A DNA stretch of 64,000 nt, taken from the NCBI GenBank assembly GCA_016756695.1, contig CP066701.1, positions 1,826,001 through 1,890,000 of the forward strand, given 5' to 3'. Below the pieces are notes generated by a model. The model was not told where the DNA came from, did no database searches, and saw only the letters and a program-made list of their open reading frames with translations. Positions 35,668-44,291 of this stretch are shown here, in pieces; the first letter of the stretch is position 1; the number at the start of each line of letters is the position of its first letter. The position numbers and the translations under genes are program-made. The DNA is from Heyndrickxia sporothermodurans. Its GTDB lineage: Bacteria; Bacillota; Bacilli; Bacillales; Bacillaceae_C.

Positions 35668-35788
35668 AATGATCACTCCTAGACATAATTAGTTTGCTAC
35701 TATCATACAACTTTTACTAGAATGACTAAAATTAAAACTAGTAAAAATTTTTCTGATTTTAAGTCAAAATATTCTAACAATTATACGT

Positions 35789-35821
35789 CCAATCGGTTAC
35801 AATAGAAGATAGTACGATTGG
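35789..35821 (+). promoter_or_regulatory. Promoter with inverted repeat before the acyl-CoA cluster
   Basis: CCAATCG (35789-35795) and CGATTGG (35815-35821) form an inverted repeat around a -10-like TACAAT (35798-35803). The -35 (TAACAA, 35775-35780) is weak. The symmetric arms may be an operator for a fatty-acid or acyl-CoA responsive repressor; no such regulator gene is adjacent. Confidence 0.45.
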
Positions 35822-35843
35822 CATAGAAAAGGGGAATTTTCAA

Positions 35844-36989
35844 ATGAACCATCTATATTTGAAAGATGAACATGAAATATTCCGTAGTTCTTTAAGGCGA
35901 TTTCTTCAGAAAGAGTGTGTACCTTACTATGATGAGTGGGAAGAAAATCGGATTGTTCCTCGCTCCTTTTGGCAAAAAATGGGGGAGCAAGGGTTTCTTT
36001 GTCCGGATGTCGATGAGTCATATGGTGGATATGGAGGAGATTGGGGCTTTTCGGTTATTATTAACGAGGAGTTAGAAAGAGTGGGCTCAAGCCTGGTTGG
36101 TATCGGTTTACATAATGATATTGTGATTCCTTATTTGACCTCCTATGGTACGGAGGAACAGAAGAGAAAATGGCTTCCTTCATGTGTGGCAGGGGAAACA
36201 ATTACAGCCATTGCGATGACAGAGCCTGGTTGTGGATCAGATTTGGCTAATATGCAAACGACTGCCATTTTAGATGGAGACCATTATCTATTAAATGGAC
36301 AAAAAACATTTATTACAAACGGGGTTCATGCAGATCTAGTAATCGTTGCTTGCAAAACAAATCCACAGGCAGTCCCTCCCCATAAAGGGATGAGTCTTCT
36401 TGCTGTAGAAAGAAATACACCAGGATTTTCAAGGGGCAGAAAGTTAAATAAAGTTGGCTTGCATGCGCAAGATACCGCTGAGTTGATATTTGAGGATTGT
36501 CGTGTACCGAAAGAGAATTTACTTGGAGAAGAAGGCAAGGGATTTACGTATCTTATGGAAAAACTTCAGCAGGAACGCTTAATTGTTGCAATTGCTGCAC
36601 AGGTGTCAGCTGAGAGAATGCTAGAAATAACAATGGATTATGTGAAATCACGGAAAGCGTTTGGAAAAGCAATAAGTAGATTTCAAAATACCCAATTTAA
36701 ACTGGTTGAAATGGCAACAGATATTGAAATGGGCAGGGCTTTTTTAGACCAACTAATTGCTGATCACATGGGAGGAAAAGATATTGTCACGAAAGTGTCA
36801 ATGGCAAAATGGAAGTTGACCGAAATGGCAAGAAATGTTGCTACTCAATGTATGCAGCTCCACGGGGGATATGGCTATATGGAGGAATATGAGATTGCAA
36901 GGCGATATCGGGATATTCCAGTAGCAAGCATCTATGCAGGTACCAATGAAATTATGAAAACAATTATTGCAAAGAATCTTGGATTATAG
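35844..36989 (+). CDS. Acyl-CoA dehydrogenase
   Basis: The 381-aa FAD enzyme oxidises acyl-CoA to trans-2-enoyl-CoA. Family signatures are AMTEPGCGSDLANMQT, QKTFITNGVHADL, RKAFGKAISRFQNTQFKLVEMA and QLHGGYGYMEEYEIARRYRD. The usual catalytic glutamate in IYEGT is alanine (SIYAGTNEI); instead a glutamate in QQERLIVA sits where isovaleryl- and long-chain-type enzymes carry their base. So the enzyme is expected to be active with a branched or long substrate, which is inference. It begins a four-gene cluster in the same direction. Confidence 0.9.
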   Translation: MNHLYLKDEHEIFRSSLRRFLQKECVPYYDEWEENRIVPRSFWQKMGEQGFLCPDVDESYGGYGGDWGFSVIINEELERVGSSLVGIGLHNDIVIPYLTSYGTEEQKRKWLPSCVAGETITAIAMTEPGCGSDLANMQTTAILDGDHYLLNGQKTFITNGVHADLVIVACKTNPQAVPPHKGMSLLAVERNTPGFSRGRKLNKVGLHAQDTAELIFEDCRVPKENLLGEEGKGFTYLMEKLQQERLIVAIAAQVSAERMLEITMDYVKSRKAFGKAISRFQNTQFKLVEMATDIEMGRAFLDQLIADHMGGKDIVTKVSMAKWKLTEMARNVATQCMQLHGGYGYMEEYEIARRYRDIPVASIYAGTNEIMKTIIAKNLGL

Positions 36990-37071
36990 CTATCTTTCAA
37001 AATAAATAAGGTGATTTCATAACATTTTCATATAAAAAAATAGTCTTGATTTAAGAGAAAGGAAGTTATTC

Positions 37072-38211
37072 ATGCGAGAAGTCGTGATTGTTGAAGGGGT
37101 TCGTACACCAATTGGAAGGAAAAAGGGAGATTTAAAGGATATTCGTCCAGATGACTTAGCGGCTGAAACATTGAAATCACTTATTAAACGAACGAAACTG
37201 GATCCATCCATGATTGACGATGTCATTCTTGGTTGTGTAACTCAATCTGGTGAACAAGCAGGTGATATTGCAAGGGTTGCAGCCTTAATTGCCGGTTACC
37301 CAATAGAGGTTCCAGGTACGACTATTGATCGTCAATGCGGTTCAAGTCAGCAGGCAGTTCACTTTGCAGCACAAGCAATTCTTTCAGGTGACATGGATAT
37401 CGTGGTCGCCGGTGGAGTTGAAAGCATGTCAAGGGTTCCGATTGCCTCTAACTATCAAGGATCACCATTTAGCGATAAGCTAACAAACAAATATGAAATG
37501 ATCCACCAAGGACTATCTGCAGAACGTATTGCAGAAAAATATGGTTTTACAAGAGAAGAGTTGGATGAATTCTCCTATGAAAGTCACCAGAAGGCATTAA
37601 AGGCCCAGGCCGAAGGATATTTTCAAAGAGAAATCATACCGATAGAAAATGGCACGGATTCAGTCGTTATCCATGACTCAGGACCAAGAAAGGAAACTTC
37701 TGTTGAGGCATTAATGAATTTAAAGCCTGCATTCAAAGAAGACGGTATCATTCATGCTGGAAATGCAAGCCAAATTAGTGATGGAGCTGCGGCGTTACTT
37801 TTAATGTCACGTTCAAAGGCAGAAGAGCTTGGATTAAAGCCACGATTTAAAGTTCATACACGGGTCGTTGTCGGTTCCGATCCGACACTTATGTTAACAG
37901 GTCCCATTCCTGCAACAGAAAAGGTTTTAAAAAAGGCGGGGCTCTCGATTGATGATATCGATGTGTTCGAAGTAAATGAAGCATTTGCCCCTGTTCCGTT
38001 AGCCTGGTTAAAAGAAACAGGAGCAGATCCGAAAAAGTTAAATCCAAATGGAGGAGCCATCGCGCTAGGTCACCCACTTGGTGCAAGTGGTGCAAGACTA
38101 ATGGTAACGATGATGCATGAACTTGAACGAACAGGCGGGCGCTACGGCTTGCAAACAATGTGTGAAGGATTCGGAATGGCCAACGCAACAATCATCGAAA
38201 GATTGGAGTGA
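37072..38211 (+). CDS. Thiolase (acetyl-CoA C-acyltransferase)
   Basis: The 379-aa thiolase cleaves 3-ketoacyl-CoA. The nucleophile C89 is in IDRQCGSSQQ, H334 in GGAIALGHPLGASG and the second cysteine C364 in TMCEGFGMAN. It is a degradative-type thiolase by length and motif. GAAAGGAAG precedes the ATG. The gap to the next gene holds two small hairpins (GTGAGTT/AACTCAC over the stop, and CGGGtaaCCCG at 38226-38236) without T tails, so read-through to the ligase genes is likely. Confidence 0.92.
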   Translation: MREVVIVEGVRTPIGRKKGDLKDIRPDDLAAETLKSLIKRTKLDPSMIDDVILGCVTQSGEQAGDIARVAALIAGYPIEVPGTTIDRQCGSSQQAVHFAAQAILSGDMDIVVAGGVESMSRVPIASNYQGSPFSDKLTNKYEMIHQGLSAERIAEKYGFTREELDEFSYESHQKALKAQAEGYFQREIIPIENGTDSVVIHDSGPRKETSVEALMNLKPAFKEDGIIHAGNASQISDGAAALLLMSRSKAEELGLKPRFKVHTRVVVGSDPTLMLTGPIPATEKVLKKAGLSIDDIDVFEVNEAFAPVPLAWLKETGADPKKLNPNGGAIALGHPLGASGARLMVTMMHELERTGGRYGLQTMCEGFGMANATIIERLE

Positions 38212-38317
38212 GTTTGGTAACTCACGGGTAACCCGCGGAAAGCGTAGTGTACTCAGGCTGCGGATTTGATAATAACTATCCATACGAAGTAAATGAAAGA
38301 AACAGGGAGGTTCATTA

Positions 38318-39880
38318 ATGTCCACAACAATAGGAAAGCTTTTCGATTTAACAGTGAAAAAATATCCTAACAAAGAAGCATTGTTTGATGTGCGAAGAAA
38401 TAGGAGATACACGTACAAAGAATGGAGCGAAAACGTGAATCAACTAGCGAATGCCCTGATTAAAGAGGGCGTTCGCAAAGGTGATCGAGTATCAACATAT
38501 CTTTTTAACAATGAAGAAATAGCAACAGCCGTTTTTGCCTGCGCCAAAATTGGTGCTGTGATTAATCCGATTAACTTCAGGCTGATGTCCGAAGAGGTAG
38601 CTTATATTTTAGACGATGCGAAGCCGAAAGTTGTCCTTTTCGAACAGGCTTTAGCATCAACTATTACCTCTATTGAAAACCGTTATCCTCACATATCATT
38701 TTGGTTTATTGATGATCAAACACCATCCTATGCTGCCAACTATCAGGAAAAAATTAAAACTGAACCTGCAACATTAGAAGACTACCACATAGAAGAATCA
38801 GACATTTACGCAATTATGTACACGAGTGGAACAACAGGTCGACCAAAGGGGGTAATTCATCGCCACCGCGAAATTGTCGAACAAAGTCTCATAATTATTA
38901 GTGCTACGAAGTTACATGCGAATGATCATGGACTTGTCACTGCGCCGATGTTTCATTGTGCAGAATTACATTGTGCACTCATTCCACGAATTCATGTGGG
39001 AGCCAGAAACACGATTCTCCACCAATTCAATGCATCCCAAGTTCTTCAACTAATCGAACAAGAAAAAATCACAAAATTTTTTGCGGCGCCAACGATGTGG
39101 AATATGCTTTTGCAAGAAGATCTCAAAAAGTACAAATTGGACAGTTTAGCATTAGGACTGTATGGTGCGGCACCAATGGCGCCGACCCTTGTTCGTGCTT
39201 GTCACGAAAAATTAGGGATTTCACTTGTTCAAGCCTATGGAATGACTGAAATGGGTCCGGCGATTTCTTTCCTTTTAGAGAATGACCAATTAACAAAGGC
39301 AGGTTCTGCAGGGCAAGCGTGTTTAAATCATGACATCCGAATTGTGAAACCAAATGAACATGGTCCATCAGATCCGGATGATATTGTTCCGATCGGAGAA
39401 ACAGGCGAAATTATTGTTCAAGGCCCATGCATGATGAGTGGTTATTTTGAAAGAGACGAAGCGACGGAGAATGCTTTATATAAGGGGTGGTACCATTCAG
39501 GAGATATTGGCTATTTAGATGAAGATGGTTATTTATGGGTGAAGGATCGTGTTGATGACATGATTATTTCTGGTGGCGAAAATATTTATCCTCGTGAGGT
39601 CGAGGATGTCCTTTATGAACATTCCGGTGTGTTAGATGTAGCGGTTATTGGAAGTCCTAATGAGCATTGGGGAGAAACTGTTATTGCATTTGTTGTGAAA
39701 AAAGACCCGAATGTAACTGAAGCTGACCTGGATGAATGGTGCAAAAATAGCGACCATCTCGCAAATTTTAAAAGACCAAGAAAATATATATTCTGCGATG
39801 TCTTACCTAGAAATGCAAGTGGAAAAATTCAAAAGTTTTTATTGAGGGAAGAGTTAAACGAAAAATCACAAAATATCTAA
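38318..39880 (+). CDS. Acyl-CoA synthetase (AMP-forming), first copy
   Basis: The 520-aa ANL-family ligase activates a carboxylic acid to acyl-CoA through an acyl-adenylate. Core motifs: MYTSGTTGRPKGVIHRH near residue 167, QAYGMTEMGP, GWYHSGDIGYLDEDGYLWVKDRVDDMI, and the catalytic lysine in NASGKIQKFLLREEL. AGGGAGG precedes the ATG. The chain length accepted cannot be inferred. It feeds the dehydrogenase and thiolase encoded upstream. Confidence 0.9.
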   Translation: MSTTIGKLFDLTVKKYPNKEALFDVRRNRRYTYKEWSENVNQLANALIKEGVRKGDRVSTYLFNNEEIATAVFACAKIGAVINPINFRLMSEEVAYILDDAKPKVVLFEQALASTITSIENRYPHISFWFIDDQTPSYAANYQEKIKTEPATLEDYHIEESDIYAIMYTSGTTGRPKGVIHRHREIVEQSLIIISATKLHANDHGLVTAPMFHCAELHCALIPRIHVGARNTILHQFNASQVLQLIEQEKITKFFAAPTMWNMLLQEDLKKYKLDSLALGLYGAAPMAPTLVRACHEKLGISLVQAYGMTEMGPAISFLLENDQLTKAGSAGQACLNHDIRIVKPNEHGPSDPDDIVPIGETGEIIVQGPCMMSGYFERDEATENALYKGWYHSGDIGYLDEDGYLWVKDRVDDMIISGGENIYPREVEDVLYEHSGVLDVAVIGSPNEHWGETVIAFVVKKDPNVTEADLDEWCKNSDHLANFKRPRKYIFCDVLPRNASGKIQKFLLREELNEKSQNI

Positions 39881-39937
39881 GTAGCTTAATGAAACTTATA
39901 GTCTAATTAATTTTAATAGATAAAGGGGATATGTGAC

Positions 39938-41554
39938 ATGATGCAGGTGCCATTAACAGTAGGTTCATTGTTAGAGAGGGCTGAAACATTTTTTCCAAAG
40001 AAGGAAGTCGTTTCAAGGACTTTATCAGGGATCCATCGCTTTACGTACAAAGAAATTGGCAGGCGGACACGTAGACTTGCAAGTGCTTTAGACACACTTG
40101 GAGTGAAAAGAGGCGATCGGGTTGGAACATTAGCTTGGAATCATCATCGCCATTTAGAGATTTATTTTGCCGCACCTGGGATGGGAGCGGTATTACACAC
40201 AATAAACCTTCGACTTTCGCCTGAACACATTTCCTATATTATTAATCATGCGGAAGACCAAGTTTTATTTGTTGATGAGGATATTCTTCCACTCGTTGAA
40301 AAAGTAAAGGATTCTCTTACAACTGTGAAGGCGTATATTATCATGACGGATCAGGATAAATTACCAGCTACGACATTGGAACCTGTATATTCTTACGAAA
40401 GATTACTTGAAGCTGGTGATCCGGAGCAATCTTTCCTACAGGACATAAATGAAAATGACCCTGCAGGAATGTGCTATACGTCTGCAACAACCGGGAATCC
40501 AAAAGGGGTTGTATATTCACATAGGGGAATTGTATTACACAGCTATGCACTAGGGTTAGCTGATACGACTGCGTTGTCTGAAAAGGATATATGTATGCCA
40601 GTTGTTCCAATGTTCCATGTTAATGCTTGGGGAATGCCTTTTGCTGCAACATGGTTTGGATCTAAACAAGTTTTGCCAGGACCGATGTTTACGCCAAAGC
40701 TGCTGGCTCAACTTATTGAAAATGAGAAGGTCACTGTTACAGCTGGAGTTCCAACAATTTGGTTAGGATTATTAAATGAATTAGAGCAGAATCACTATGA
40801 CACTTCTTCATTACGAAGCATTCTTTGTGGTGGTTCGGCAGCTCCAATGGCCATGATTAAAGCGTTCGAACAAAAATATAATATCCCATTTTTACATGCC
40901 TATGGGATGACTGAAACAACCCCGCTAGCAACAATTTCGACACTTAAAAGCTATCAAGAAGATATAGATGAAGAAGAGAAATTAAACATTCGCTCGAAGC
41001 AAGGTCTACTTGTACCTGGGCTACAAATGAAAGTCATCGCGGGAGATAATGAGGTGAAATGGGACGGGAAAGAAATGGGTGAATTATTAATTAAGGGTCC
41101 GTGGATTGCAGATGAGTACTATAAGGATGAACGAACAAGCGAATCTTTTAAAGATGGCTGGCTCTATACAGGTGATGTGGCTACCGTAGATGAAGAGGGA
41201 AATGTGAAATTAGTCGATCGGACAAAGGATTTAATAAAGAGCGGGGGAGAATGGATTTCTTCAGTTGACTTAGAAAATGCATTGATGGCCCATGAAGCAG
41301 TATTTGAGGCAACGGTAGTCGGAGTACCACATCCACAGTGGCAAGAACGACCGATTGCATGTATCGTATTGAAAGATGCTTTTAAAGGCAAGGTAGAAAA
41401 ACAAGAAATATTAGATTTCATTGCCCCGCAATTTGCGAAATGGTGGATGCCGGATGAAATATTATTTTTGGATGAAATTCCGAAAACATCGGTAGGGAAG
41501 TTTTTGAAAAGAGAGTTAAGATCGAGGCTAAAGGATTACTTTGTTGAAATTTAA
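39938..41554 (+). CDS. Acyl-CoA synthetase (AMP-forming), second copy
   Basis: The 538-aa ANL ligase is a distinct paralogue. The phosphate loop reads CYTSATTGNPKGV, with alanine for the usual glycine; then HAYGMTETTPLATIS, GWLYTGDVATVDEEGNVKLVDRTKDLIKSGGEWISS, and the C-terminal lysine in KTSVGKFLKREL. The family includes medium- and long-chain fatty acid ligases. The start at 39938 has AAAGGGG about nine bases ahead; ATG 39941 is equally possible. It ends the cluster, before a strong terminator. Confidence 0.9.
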   Translation: MMQVPLTVGSLLERAETFFPKKEVVSRTLSGIHRFTYKEIGRRTRRLASALDTLGVKRGDRVGTLAWNHHRHLEIYFAAPGMGAVLHTINLRLSPEHISYIINHAEDQVLFVDEDILPLVEKVKDSLTTVKAYIIMTDQDKLPATTLEPVYSYERLLEAGDPEQSFLQDINENDPAGMCYTSATTGNPKGVVYSHRGIVLHSYALGLADTTALSEKDICMPVVPMFHVNAWGMPFAATWFGSKQVLPGPMFTPKLLAQLIENEKVTVTAGVPTIWLGLLNELEQNHYDTSSLRSILCGGSAAPMAMIKAFEQKYNIPFLHAYGMTETTPLATISTLKSYQEDIDEEEKLNIRSKQGLLVPGLQMKVIAGDNEVKWDGKEMGELLIKGPWIADEYYKDERTSESFKDGWLYTGDVATVDEEGNVKLVDRTKDLIKSGGEWISSVDLENALMAHEAVFEATVVGVPHPQWQERPIACIVLKDAFKGKVEKQEILDFIAPQFAKWWMPDEILFLDEIPKTSVGKFLKRELRSRLKDYFVEI

Positions 41555-41559
41555 AAGTT

Positions 41560-41597
41560 TGAAAACCAACTGTTTCCTTAATAACAGTTGGTTTTCT
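41560..41597. terminator. Bidirectional terminator
   Basis: GAAAACCAACTGTT (41561-41574) pairs perfectly with AACAGTTGGTTTTC (41583-41596). It serves both the acyl-CoA cluster and the convergent RpiR gene. Confidence 0.85.
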
Positions 41598-41604
41598 ATT
41601 TGTT

Positions 41605-42465
41605 TTATAACTTTTTAAGAGAGATTGCTTCTCTCATTTTTTGCAGTGATTCCTTCCCTAAATTATCTTGCTTCGCCATTACATTTACATAAAGGGCATC
41701 AATTATACTTAATTGGGCAATACGAGAGGACAATGCCTCGGATCGATAGTCTGTTTCTTGGGAAGCTGTAAATAGGGGAATATCTACTTTTTGGCTTAAT
41801 GGCGATTTTGCAAAATTTGTAATTCCAATTGTTTTTGTCCCATTCTTTTTAGCGATGTCCAGGATCTCCATCATGTCTTTCGTAGAACCTGAGTGGGAGA
41901 TAAGAATCACCAGATCTTGATCAGTTAGCTGTGAGGCAGACATAATTTGAAAATGTGAATCAGTATAAGCCGAAGTTTGAATGCCAGTACGCAAAAATTT
42001 ATGATGAGCATCCATAGCAATGACCCCTGAGCCACCAATACCATAAAACTCAACCTTTCTTGCCCCCATTATTAGTTCGGTCGCCTCCGTGAAACGATTT
42101 TCATTAAAAATATGAAGGGTATCCTCTAATGTTCGGATATTCGCTTTGAATACTTTTTCGGCGATTTCCTTTTCGTTATCACCCTCTTGAATCGTTTCGT
42201 GAATATTTTTAATCGGTGCAACAATTTCTGAAGCCAAAGCGATTTTCATAGATTGAAAGCCATTAAACCCTATCCGCTTGCAAAAGCGAAAAACAGTAGC
42301 ATCGGCTACAAATAAATCATCGGAAAGTTGATTAATTGTTGAATGAATGATTTTTTCGGGATGTTCTAATATATAGTCGGCTATTATTTTTTCTTTTTCG
42401 CTAAATTGTGGATACATCGTACGAATCCTTGGTAAACAAGGGAATTTTTGAATTTGTGTTCCCAT
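41605..42465 (-). CDS. RpiR/MurR-family regulator, probable gluconate regulator
   Basis: The 286-aa protein has an HTH_6 domain (residues 15-90: FSEKEKIIADYILEHPE, then VADATVFRFCKRIGFNGFQ) and a C-terminal SIS sugar-phosphate domain (about 125-260: VEFYGIGGSGVIAMDAHHKF, LVILISHSGSTKDMMEI). It is divergent from gntP-gntK, so it is inferred to respond to gluconate or 6-phosphogluconate, in place of the GntR regulator of B. subtilis. AAAGGTG precedes the ATG; MYPQFSEKEK, 16 residues in, is a less likely start. Confidence 0.85.
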   Translation of the reverse strand: MGTQIQKFPCLPRIRTMYPQFSEKEKIIADYILEHPEKIIHSTINQLSDDLFVADATVFRFCKRIGFNGFQSMKIALASEIVAPIKNIHETIQEGDNEKEIAEKVFKANIRTLEDTLHIFNENRFTEATELIMGARKVEFYGIGGSGVIAMDAHHKFLRTGIQTSAYTDSHFQIMSASQLTDQDLVILISHSGSTKDMMEILDIAKKNGTKTIGITNFAKSPLSQKVDIPLFTASQETDYRSEALSSRIAQLSIIDALYVNVMAKQDNLGKESLQKMREAISLKKL

Positions 42466-42523
42466 TTAAATTACACCTTTCTAAGCTGTCTTTTCTTCTA
42501 TTGTAATATAAATGAAAGGAGAA

Positions 42524-42539
42524 ATGTAAACGGTTTCTA
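42524..42539. promoter_or_regulatory. cre-like site 1
   Basis: ATGTAAACGGTTTCTA fits the cre consensus WTGNAANCGNWNNCAW at all but one defined position. It lies 59-74 bp upstream of the RpiR start codon. Confidence 0.55.
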
Positions 42540-42706
42540 AAAAAATTTTAGTAAAGTATTGGGAGATTCATTGAAATAGGGTATCTAGTCTGCTTTTTCT
42601 TCTATTTGTTAATAAGTTAGGGAATTATTTTTCATAAAAACTATTGAAATAAAAAATATTTATCGTAAAATAGAATTATATTGAAAAAATATTTCTTTCA
42701 AGTGAA

Positions 42707-42722
42707 ATGAAACCGTTTTAAT
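42707..42722. promoter_or_regulatory. cre-like site 2
   Basis: ATGAAACCGTTTTAAT fits cre with one mismatch. It lies about 30 bp after the predicted gntP transcription start. Confidence 0.5.
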
Positions 42723-42747
42723 AGGGACGTTTCTTTTTACATGAAAA

Positions 42748-42763
42748 ATGTAAACGATTGCTT
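42748..42763. promoter_or_regulatory. cre-like site 3
   Basis: ATGTAAACGATTGCTT fits cre with one mismatch and is the closest in sequence to site 1. A bound CcpA here would act as a roadblock to gntP transcription. Confidence 0.55.
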
Positions 42764-42822
42764 CTTCAAATTAAGAACACAATCACTATAAAACTAAACA
42801 TCTAGATTTGGAGGATCGAAGA

Positions 42823-44166
42823 ATGACAGGTCATGATATAAGTTTATTAGTTTACACATTATTAGCCATTATCTTTTTGATTTTTATGATTGCGAAAGTA
42901 AAATGGCATCCGTTCGTTGTGTTATTATTAACATCAGTTATTCTAGGAATGTTAGCCGGAATGAAACTTCCTGATGTGGCAGATGCGATACAGAATGGGG
43001 TAGGGAATACATTAGGTTCAATTGCTGTTATAATTGGTCTTGGGACGATACTTGGGAAAATGCTGGCTGAGTCTGGTGGAGCTGACCAAATTGCGAATAC
43101 GTTGCTAAATAAATTTGGCGAAAAGAAAGTCCATTGGGCAATGATGATTGTTGCCTTTATTGTCGGGATTCCGGTTTTCTTTGAAGTAGGACTTGTTTTA
43201 TTAATTCCACTTGTGTATACGGTTGCAAGAAGGTCGGGAATGTCGATATTGAAAATTGGGATTCCGATGGTTGCAGGATTATCAACTGTGCACGGATTGC
43301 TTCCGCCACATCCGGCACCAATGATTGCTGTGGAAGGATTAGATGCAAATGTTGCAAGAACAATCTTATATGCATTGATTGTAGGTATTCCTTCTGTTAT
43401 TATTGCCGGTCCTATTTTTGGCTCTTTTATCGCCAAACGACTTGGTCATATAGAAATGTCTAAAGAATTGTCAGAGCAATTTTCGAAAAAGGAAACAAAT
43501 AAATTACCTAGCTTTGGGGTAACAATTTTCACCGTTCTATTACCAGTCATTTTAATGTTAGTTGGTTCGATAAGCGGTATATTGCATGAAAACAAAGCGC
43601 TAGCTGAATGGAGCACTTTTCTTGGAAAACCAATTGTCGCTTTATTAATTTCAGTGATTGTTTCATTCTTTACGCTTGGGTATGCAAGAGGATTTAATAA
43701 GAAACAACTTTCCAGCTTTATGGGTGAGTGCTTAGCACCAACGGCTACAATTATTTTAGTTATTGGTGGAGGCGGTGCCTTCAAAAATGTATTAATTACG
43801 AGTGGGGTAGGAGATGCTATTGCTAATCTTGCTACGAACACACATATTTCACCGATTCTATTTGCATGGTTAGTCGCTGCATTAATTCGTGTAGCAACGG
43901 GATCAGCATCAGTCGCAATGACAACCGCTGTTGGAATTGTTGCACCGGTGATTGCAAGCACACATGGTGTCAATACGGAGTTAATTGTTTTGGCCATCGG
44001 TTCAGGTTCATTGATTTTATCCCATGTAAATGATGCAGGTTTCTGGATGGTGAAAGAATTCTTTAATATGAGTGTGTCCCAAACTTTAAAATCATGGACA
44101 GTTATGGAAACGCTACTTTCTATCGTTTCACTCATTATCGTGTTATTACTAAGTATTTTTGTATAA
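42823..44166 (+). CDS. gntP: Gluconate permease GntP
   Basis: The 447-aa membrane protein belongs to the GntP gluconate:H+ symporter family, with about 12-14 helices and typical segments GNTLGSIAVIIGLGTILGKMLAESGGA, VHGLLPPHPAPMIAVE, and RVATGSASVAMTTAVGI. ATG 42823 is favoured over TTG 42808, which overlaps the TTGGAGGA ribosome site. gntK follows, with a hairpin between them. The length matches B. subtilis GntP. Confidence 0.92.
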   Translation: MTGHDISLLVYTLLAIIFLIFMIAKVKWHPFVVLLLTSVILGMLAGMKLPDVADAIQNGVGNTLGSIAVIIGLGTILGKMLAESGGADQIANTLLNKFGEKKVHWAMMIVAFIVGIPVFFEVGLVLLIPLVYTVARRSGMSILKIGIPMVAGLSTVHGLLPPHPAPMIAVEGLDANVARTILYALIVGIPSVIIAGPIFGSFIAKRLGHIEMSKELSEQFSKKETNKLPSFGVTIFTVLLPVILMLVGSISGILHENKALAEWSTFLGKPIVALLISVIVSFFTLGYARGFNKKQLSSFMGECLAPTATIILVIGGGGAFKNVLITSGVGDAIANLATNTHISPILFAWLVAALIRVATGSASVAMTTAVGIVAPVIASTHGVNTELIVLAIGSGSLILSHVNDAGFWMVKEFFNMSVSQTLKSWTVMETLLSIVSLIIVLLLSIFV

Positions 44167-44179
44167 TTAAAGTATGATA

Positions 44180-44212
44180 AATCCCACGTCAGATTTTGAC
44201 GTGGGTTCTTGT
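44180..44212 (+). terminator. Intercistronic hairpin between gntP and gntK
   Basis: AATCCCACGTCA pairs with TGACGTGGGTT around a short loop; the T tail is interrupted (TTCTTGTC). It may partly terminate transcription or set relative mRNA levels. Confidence 0.6.
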
Positions 44213-44291
44213 CGATTTTTTAAAGGGAGTCGCGGATATCGTGAAATTCCGTACTGCTTGCGAAGCAAAAACTAATTTGAGGTGAATAAAC

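Larger units (their letters stand above)
42466..42822 (+). other. Divergent regulatory region of the gluconate locus
   Basis: This 357-bp gap holds a gntP promoter (TTGAAA 42644-42649, 16 bp, TAAAAT 42666-42671) and three related 16-mers fitting the cre pattern with one mismatch each, listed separately. Two of them lie downstream of the promoter and one near the start of the RpiR gene. Confidence 0.6.

Noticed and set aside
42852-44135. Two long antisense frames over gntP
   Set aside because: They mirror codon bias of the well-supported permease gene and have no start signals.
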